Of a DNA stretch of 10,345 nt, positions 6,931 through 10,345 are shown piece after piece. A program made the translations under genes and the position numbers. Position 1 is the stretch's first letter. Each line of letters starts with the position of its first letter. A model generated the notes under the pieces. The model saw nothing but the letters and a program-made list of their open reading frames with translations. It did no database searches and was not told where the DNA came from. Source of the stretch: Clostridia bacterium (GTDB lineage Bacteria; Bacillota; Clostridia; Christensenellales; UBA1242). Where the stretch lies: the NCBI GenBank assembly GCA_028694075.1, contig JAQUUD010000043.1:1-10345 (forward strand), given 5' to 3'.

Positions 6931-8349
6931 ATGAAAAAATTTGCGTCGCGGTTATTTGTTTTTCTTTTCATTGTTCCGATATTTTGTTTGAGCGGGTGCT
7001 TCTTTTTTTCGGACAATCCGGATTTTTATGCAAATGGCGAAATTACAACATTCAAAGCGTGTTACAGAACTGAAAATTATGAAGTTGACAACACCATTTC
7101 TTCATATGCAGAACTTTTAGTTGAGCAGTTTTATGCCAATTTTGGAGTGCTGAATGATTATAGATATCCAAGCCTTGTTGAATATGAACCAGATGCAAAT
7201 GAAAACTCAAATTATGATAAAATAAGAGTTCAAACCAATGTGGAAGAAATAAACAGCACTATTTCGTGGCGGTGGACTTTTTCGCAAAATTTGGAAGAGG
7301 CTCCATCAGTAAGTACAAGCGAGGGAGCAGTCGAATATTATGAAAGTCCAGCCGTGCAAAATGCTTATTATTCGGCATTTGTGCCGGTTTATTCTGTGGC
7401 GCTTGAAATTGTTATATATGAAATCATACTTAATAAAACACCGACTGTTTTCACAGTTGACATTGATAATGACCTTGGAAGCACAAAGGTTTATTCTGAT
7501 ATAACAAAAACAAAAGAAGTTTTTGCTGAAACTGAAACAGGGGCTTGCGTTCCGTTAACGGAAATTAAGGCTGAATTTAATGCAAAAGCCCAATATGTTG
7601 GCTTAACACCCGCTAATATTCAAGCATTGAATAATTATATTTTAAATAATGTTATCGGGGAAAATATAATCGGCGGAGTTTATGACACTGTTAAAGTTTC
7701 AGGGCAAAGCCCAAACCCAAATTTGAATTATGTGCTACAGCAAATTCTGCAATTAGAGCCTATTATTGAAGGGACAATCGGCGCACAAAAATCAATTTAC
7801 TCGCCTTATCCAACTTCATACATTAAAGATTTCAACGGAAGTTCTTTTTATGTAAGTTCAGGTTCAGGGGCAATGGCGTTTGAGCATATTCCCGCATTGG
7901 AATATCAATCTGTTATTTTGCTTCCCGATGAAAATGATTCTTATCTTTCAATTTGGCTCGCGTTTGAATGTGAATATAACATTGAAATGACGGTTTCGCT
8001 TAATTATTATAATTATCAAACTGCTCAGTATTCAGTTGTATCCTCTCAGGAACTTGAAATTGTAGCAGGGTATTTTTCGCCAAATGATATATATCTTTTT
8101 GACTGCGGACCGAGTAATAAAGTTTTAACCTTTGCGCTTGAACAGTTAAATGCGACACAGCCAATAGTGATTAGCAATTCAACTGGACTTGCTGATTTTT
8201 ATAATATTGAAGAAACTTCTAAAATAGGGATTTTAAATAAAAGCAAAATTAATCAATCATATTTTGAATTTACTTTTGTAATTAACAAAACATCTTTAAG
8301 AGATTATTATCCTTTTAAAGTTGGTGTCACTTCGGTGTTTAACGCTTAA
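6931..8349 (+). CDS. Putative lipoprotein of unknown function
   Basis: A 472-residue secreted protein I do not recognise. The N-terminus is a classic lipoprotein signal: KK at 2-3, a hydrophobic core (about 8-20) and the lipobox LSGC with lipidated Cys at 23, so the mature protein should be anchored to the outer face of the membrane. The rest has no transmembrane helix, is rich in Tyr, Asn, Ser and acidic residues, and alternates in a way that suggests beta-rich domains. Segments such as SFYVSSGSGAMAFEH (near 305) and a Tyr-rich stretch NYYNYQTAQYS (near 355) are distinctive but match no motif I know. The start is set by the signal peptide. No ribosome binding site is visible, and a strong promoter ends 8 bases upstream. 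It is divergent from murE and followed after 65 bases by the nucleoside kinase, which has its own ribosome binding site. Confidence 0.85.
   Translation: MKKFASRLFVFLFIVPIFCLSGCFFFSDNPDFYANGEITTFKACYRTENYEVDNTISSYAELLVEQFYANFGVLNDYRYPSLVEYEPDANENSNYDKIRVQTNVEEINSTISWRWTFSQNLEEAPSVSTSEGAVEYYESPAVQNAYYSAFVPVYSVALEIVIYEIILNKTPTVFTVDIDNDLGSTKVYSDITKTKEVFAETETGACVPLTEIKAEFNAKAQYVGLTPANIQALNNYILNNVIGENIIGGVYDTVKVSGQSPNPNLNYVLQQILQLEPIIEGTIGAQKSIYSPYPTSYIKDFNGSSFYVSSGSGAMAFEHIPALEYQSVILLPDENDSYLSIWLAFECEYNIEMTVSLNYYNYQTAQYSVVSSQELEIVAGYFSPNDIYLFDCGPSNKVLTFALEQLNATQPIVISNSTGLADFYNIEETSKIGILNKSKINQSYFEFTFVINKTSLRDYYPFKVGVTSVFNA
7207..7227 (+). repeat. 21-bp direct repeat, copy 2 (inside lipoprotein gene)
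   Basis: This is an exact second copy of the promoter segment at 6906-6926, here encoding NSNYDKIR in the lipoprotein. It contains the same TGATAAAAT extended -10 element, but no good -35 lies 17 bases upstream, so promoter activity is doubtful. Confidence 0.8.
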
Positions 8350-8414
8350 AAAAATTACAAGTTATTTCAAAAATAAAATAATAATAAAAAAATACAAATG
8401 TTTAGGAGCATAAA

Positions 8415-9359
8415 TTGAATAAAGACGAGATTATAAAAATCCACGGCAAAATTATTAAATCTTATTATGACTTGCAAGTTGTAAATTATGAAGCAAGAAA
8501 AAACCCAGAACTTTTGGTGAATACATCTGAAAGAATATTTCACGACCAAATAAATGAATTGGTTAAAATTATAATAAAAGGAAAATATAAAGTTATATAT
8601 ATCGCAGGACCGTCATCAGCCGGAAAAACAACTTCATCAAAATTAATTAGTGACGCACTGAAAAGAAAAAAAATTGTCAGCACTGTCATTTCAACAGATG
8701 ATTTTTTTATTGACAGGGATAAAACGCCACTTCTTCCTGACGGGAATTTTGATTATGATAACATCACAGCTTTAGATGCAGGTTATTATAAAGAATTTAT
8801 GAGTGAACTTGTTGATAAAGGTAAATCAAAAATGCCGATATTTGATTTTTATCAAGGTAAGAGAACGGGATATAAGGAAATTCAATCAAACAAAAATGAC
8901 ATTATTATGATTGAAGGCACACATGCAATGAATCCGATTTTTTCAAATGAAGTCAACACAAAGGGCTTTAAAGTTTATGTTACATTAAATGATGATTTCG
9001 TTCTTGGAAGAGAAGTTATAATTCCGTCCAGAGTTCTAAGACTTATGAGAAGATGCATAAGGGATTATTACAAAAGAGGAAACTCAGTCGATGATACAAT
9101 AAAAATTTGGAAAAATGTTTGTAAAGGCGAAAACGAATTTATAAGTCCCTTTAAAATTGATGCTGATTATATCTTGAACACCACTCATATGTATGAGCCG
9201 TTAATTTATGATTTTTATTTAAAACCTTTGCTAATAAATGCAGAGGATAATATTTACACACAAGATTTCAAAAATATTTTCTCAAAAACAGGCAGTTTGA
9301 AGAAAGATTTAATTCCTGAAGATTCAATGCTTTGGGAATTTATGGTTAAAGATAATTAA
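8415..9359 (+). CDS. Uridine kinase-like nucleoside kinase, short form
   Basis: This P-loop kinase of the Udk/nucleoside kinase family probably phosphorylates uridine or cytidine in pyrimidine salvage. An N-terminal helical part (1-56) precedes Walker A GPSSAGKTT (65-73). Then come TDDFF (94-98), NFDYDNITALD (111-121), PIFDFYQGKRTG (141-152), IEGTHAMNP (166-174) and the arginine-rich lid RLMRRCIRDYYKRGNS (209-224). IKIWKNVCKGENEFI and ADYILNTTHMYEP (250-262) match the larger Firmicutes nucleoside kinases, whose N-terminal TGS-like part (total near 550 residues) is missing here. At 314 residues this is a compact form. The start is TTG, supported by AGGAG (8404-8408) six bases upstream. It follows the lipoprotein by 65 bases and precedes a dUTPase, another pyrimidine gene. 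The family is sure; the exact substrate is not. Confidence 0.88.
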   Translation: MNKDEIIKIHGKIIKSYYDLQVVNYEARKNPELLVNTSERIFHDQINELVKIIIKGKYKVIYIAGPSSAGKTTSSKLISDALKRKKIVSTVISTDDFFIDRDKTPLLPDGNFDYDNITALDAGYYKEFMSELVDKGKSKMPIFDFYQGKRTGYKEIQSNKNDIIMIEGTHAMNPIFSNEVNTKGFKVYVTLNDDFVLGREVIIPSRVLRLMRRCIRDYYKRGNSVDDTIKIWKNVCKGENEFISPFKIDADYILNTTHMYEPLIYDFYLKPLLINAEDNIYTQDFKNIFSKTGSLKKDLIPEDSMLWEFMVKDN

Positions 9360-9402
9360 TTAAATATATAAATAGATAAATAGAAAACTTCTTATGATAA
9401 AT

Positions 9403-9418
9403 AACATATAAATATGTT
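9403..9418. repeat. 16-bp palindrome upstream of dut
   Basis: AACATAT-AA-ATATGTT is a perfect inverted repeat with a 2-base centre, 58 bases before the dut start, in a 117-base AT-rich gap. It is large enough for an operator or a small hairpin. In DNA this AT-rich it may also be chance. Confidence 0.4.
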
Positions 9419-9476
9419 TAAATTTTTAAAAAATTTTATTGGAAAAAATTAAAAATCAAAAGTAAAAAGGAACATA

Positions 9477-9944
9477 ATGAAAAAAATTGCAAAATTTGAA
9501 AAGATAAGTTATGAAATTTTTGAAAATGCAATGATGGCGTTTTGCCCTGAGATAAAAAATGTAAAAAAAATTTATGAAGAAATAAAATTGCCAAGGCGTG
9601 AAAGAGCGGGCGTTGCAGGTTATGACTTTTTTGCACCTTTCAATATAAAATTAAAACCAAATCAAACAATAATGATTCCGTCTGGCATAAAATGCGAAAT
9701 GCTTGCAAACTGGGTTTTGGTCATTAGCCCAAGAAGTAGTATGGGATTTAAATATAGGCTTCAATTAGATAATACTGTTGGAATTATTGATTCAAATATA
9801 GAAAGTGGATATACAAACGGGCAAATAATAATCAAAATAACAAATGATTCAAAAGAAAAGGTTATTGCTGAAATAAGAAAAGGGCAAGGTTTCGTTCAAG
9901 GCGTATTTTTAGAATATGGCATCACTTACGACGACAATTTTTAA
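9477..9944 (+). CDS. dut: dUTP diphosphatase (dUTPase), phage/Firmicutes type, lacking motif V
   Basis: It hydrolyses dUTP to dUMP and pyrophosphate, keeping uracil out of DNA and feeding thymidylate synthesis. At 155 residues it has motif I AGYDFFAP (47-54), motif II PRSSMG (85-90), motif III NTVGIIDSN (99-107, catalytic Asp D105) followed by a loop to NGQI, and motif IV RKGQGFVQGVF (134-144). The longer loop after the catalytic Asp resembles the lactococcal-phage/Firmicutes branch. The protein ends EYGITYDDNF, without the Gly-rich motif V that closes over the substrate in trimeric dUTPases, and no such motif follows in any frame. AAGGA (9467-9471) lies 5 bases before the ATG. It could be host or phage derived; nothing else here is clearly phage. 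Confidence 0.88.
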   Translation: MKKIAKFEKISYEIFENAMMAFCPEIKNVKKIYEEIKLPRRERAGVAGYDFFAPFNIKLKPNQTIMIPSGIKCEMLANWVLVISPRSSMGFKYRLQLDNTVGIIDSNIESGYTNGQIIIKITNDSKEKVIAEIRKGQGFVQGVFLEYGITYDDNF

Positions 9945-9950
9945 ATAAAT

Positions 9951-9991
9951 TTAAATAAAATTTTAAATTATATTAACAAAATTTTATTTAA
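9951..9991. repeat. 14-bp perfect inverted repeat after dut
   Basis: TTAAATAAAATTTT (9951-9964) and AAAATTTTATTTAA (9978-9991) are exact reverse complements around a 13-base loop, starting 7 bases after the dut stop. The stem is A/T only, so it is not a typical intrinsic terminator, but it could be a weak one or an mRNA-end stabiliser. Confidence 0.5.
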
Positions 9992-10065
9992 CTACAATAT
10001 TTGAATTAATAAAAATTAATAATTATTATAAAATTCATTCTCAAAGCATAAATTTATCTTTTTAT

Positions 10066-10093
10066 TTGATTATTTTAAATTTTGTGCTATTAT
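10066..10093 (+). promoter_or_regulatory. Candidate extended -10 promoter of the last gene
   Basis: TTGATT (10066-10071), a 16-base spacer and TATTAT (10088-10093) preceded by TGC give an extended -10 element. The -10 ends 7 bases before the ATG at 10101, with no Shine-Dalgarno between. The layout is the same as before the lipoprotein gene. Confidence 0.5.
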
Positions 10094-10100
10094 TATATTG

Positions 10101-10345
10101 ATGAAAAAGAAAATCATAATCGCTCTTGCCGACGCATTTACAAATAAAATTGCCAAATTGGTCGCAAACGACCTTGGTTTTTATTTTTTAAATCTGGACG
10201 AATATATTGATTATAATATCTTTGATTCTGAACGCATATTAGCAAAGTGTGGCATTGAATATTTAAAAAATCAAGAAGTAAAATATTTACAAGATGCGTT
10301 GCAATTAGATGATATGCTTTATTATGCGTCTTATGAATTGTTTGT
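10101..10345 (+). CDS. Shikimate kinase-like protein with lost P-loop, 3' truncated by window
   Basis: This reading frame of 81 codons is open to the window edge and starts MKKKIIIALADAFTNKIAKL. The pattern (strand KKIIIAL, loop, helix NKIAKLVANDLGF, strand YFLNLDEYID, then FDSERILAKCGIEYLKNQE) follows the start of shikimate kinase, where xLDExI and GEExFRxxE occupy the same places. The ATP-binding GxxGxGKS/T loop is replaced by ADAFTNK, so ATP binding in the usual way is unlikely. It may be a pseudo-enzyme or a divergent P-loop relative with another role. No ribosome binding site is visible; an extended -10 promoter ends 7 bases upstream. The similarity is from pattern reading only, and the C-terminal lid and substrate residues are outside the window. 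Confidence 0.6.
   Translation, partial: MKKKIIIALADAFTNKIAKLVANDLGFYFLNLDEYIDYNIFDSERILAKCGIEYLKNQEVKYLQDALQLDDMLYYASYELF

Noticed and set aside
6885..7073. Short + strand ORF over the lipoprotein start
   Set aside because: It is out of frame with the lipoprotein, has no ribosome binding site or homology, and is explained by the overlapping real gene.
9393..9398. TATGAT as -10 of a dut promoter
   Set aside because: No -35-like hexamer lies at the right distance upstream; AT-rich DNA yields such hexamers often.

Overview
This is an AT-rich window with the standard genetic code: TGA ends mraY, and two genes start with TTG. The mix of genes suggests a low-GC bacterium, probably an uncultured Bacillota (Clostridia-like). 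The evidence is a DAP-type MurE, a mur/SEDS cluster, an LSGC lipoprotein, an Udk-like nucleoside kinase and a phage/Firmicutes-type dUTPase. The organism guess is inference; the gene identities are mostly secure.

Region 1 (1-1299, + strand) is the 3' part of a diversity-generating retroelement (DGR). The first 131 bases read as the Asn-rich C-terminal end of a C-type-lectin/formylglycine-generating-enzyme-like DGR variable domain, ending in NIGCRPPY and a stop. Asn codons are dense and the segment lies just upstream of the reverse transcriptase (RT). I therefore read it as the template repeat (TR) rather than a diversified target, followed by a spacer of about 106 bases and a DGR-type RT with IGxxxSQ and YMDD motifs. 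The target gene, any accessory protein (Avd) and the 5' part of the repeat lie outside the window.

Region 2 (1307-6717, - strand) is a reduced division/cell-wall cluster transcribed murE-mraY-murD-ftsW, convergent with the RT. It makes UDP-MurNAc-tripeptide with meso-diaminopimelate (MurE), adds D-Glu one step earlier (MurD), makes lipid I (MraY) and polymerises glycan strands (FtsW/SEDS). murF, expected between murE and mraY, is absent, and murG/murC do not follow ftsW. A perfect 8-bp hairpin surrounds the murE ribosome binding site, and MurD carries a Lys-rich insertion.

Region 3 (6718-10345, + strand) starts after a divergent intergenic region. It holds an unrecognised lipoprotein, a short Udk-like nucleoside kinase (TTG start), a dUTPase without the usual C-terminal motif V, and the start of a gene that looks like shikimate kinase with its P-loop lost. 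The lipoprotein and this last gene have no Shine-Dalgarno sequence. Instead each has a TGn-extended -10 promoter ending 7-8 bases before ATG, so both may be leaderless. The kinase and dUTPase both belong to pyrimidine nucleotide metabolism.

No tRNA, rRNA, CRISPR array or insertion sequence was seen, and no gene-free stretch exceeds 300 bases.
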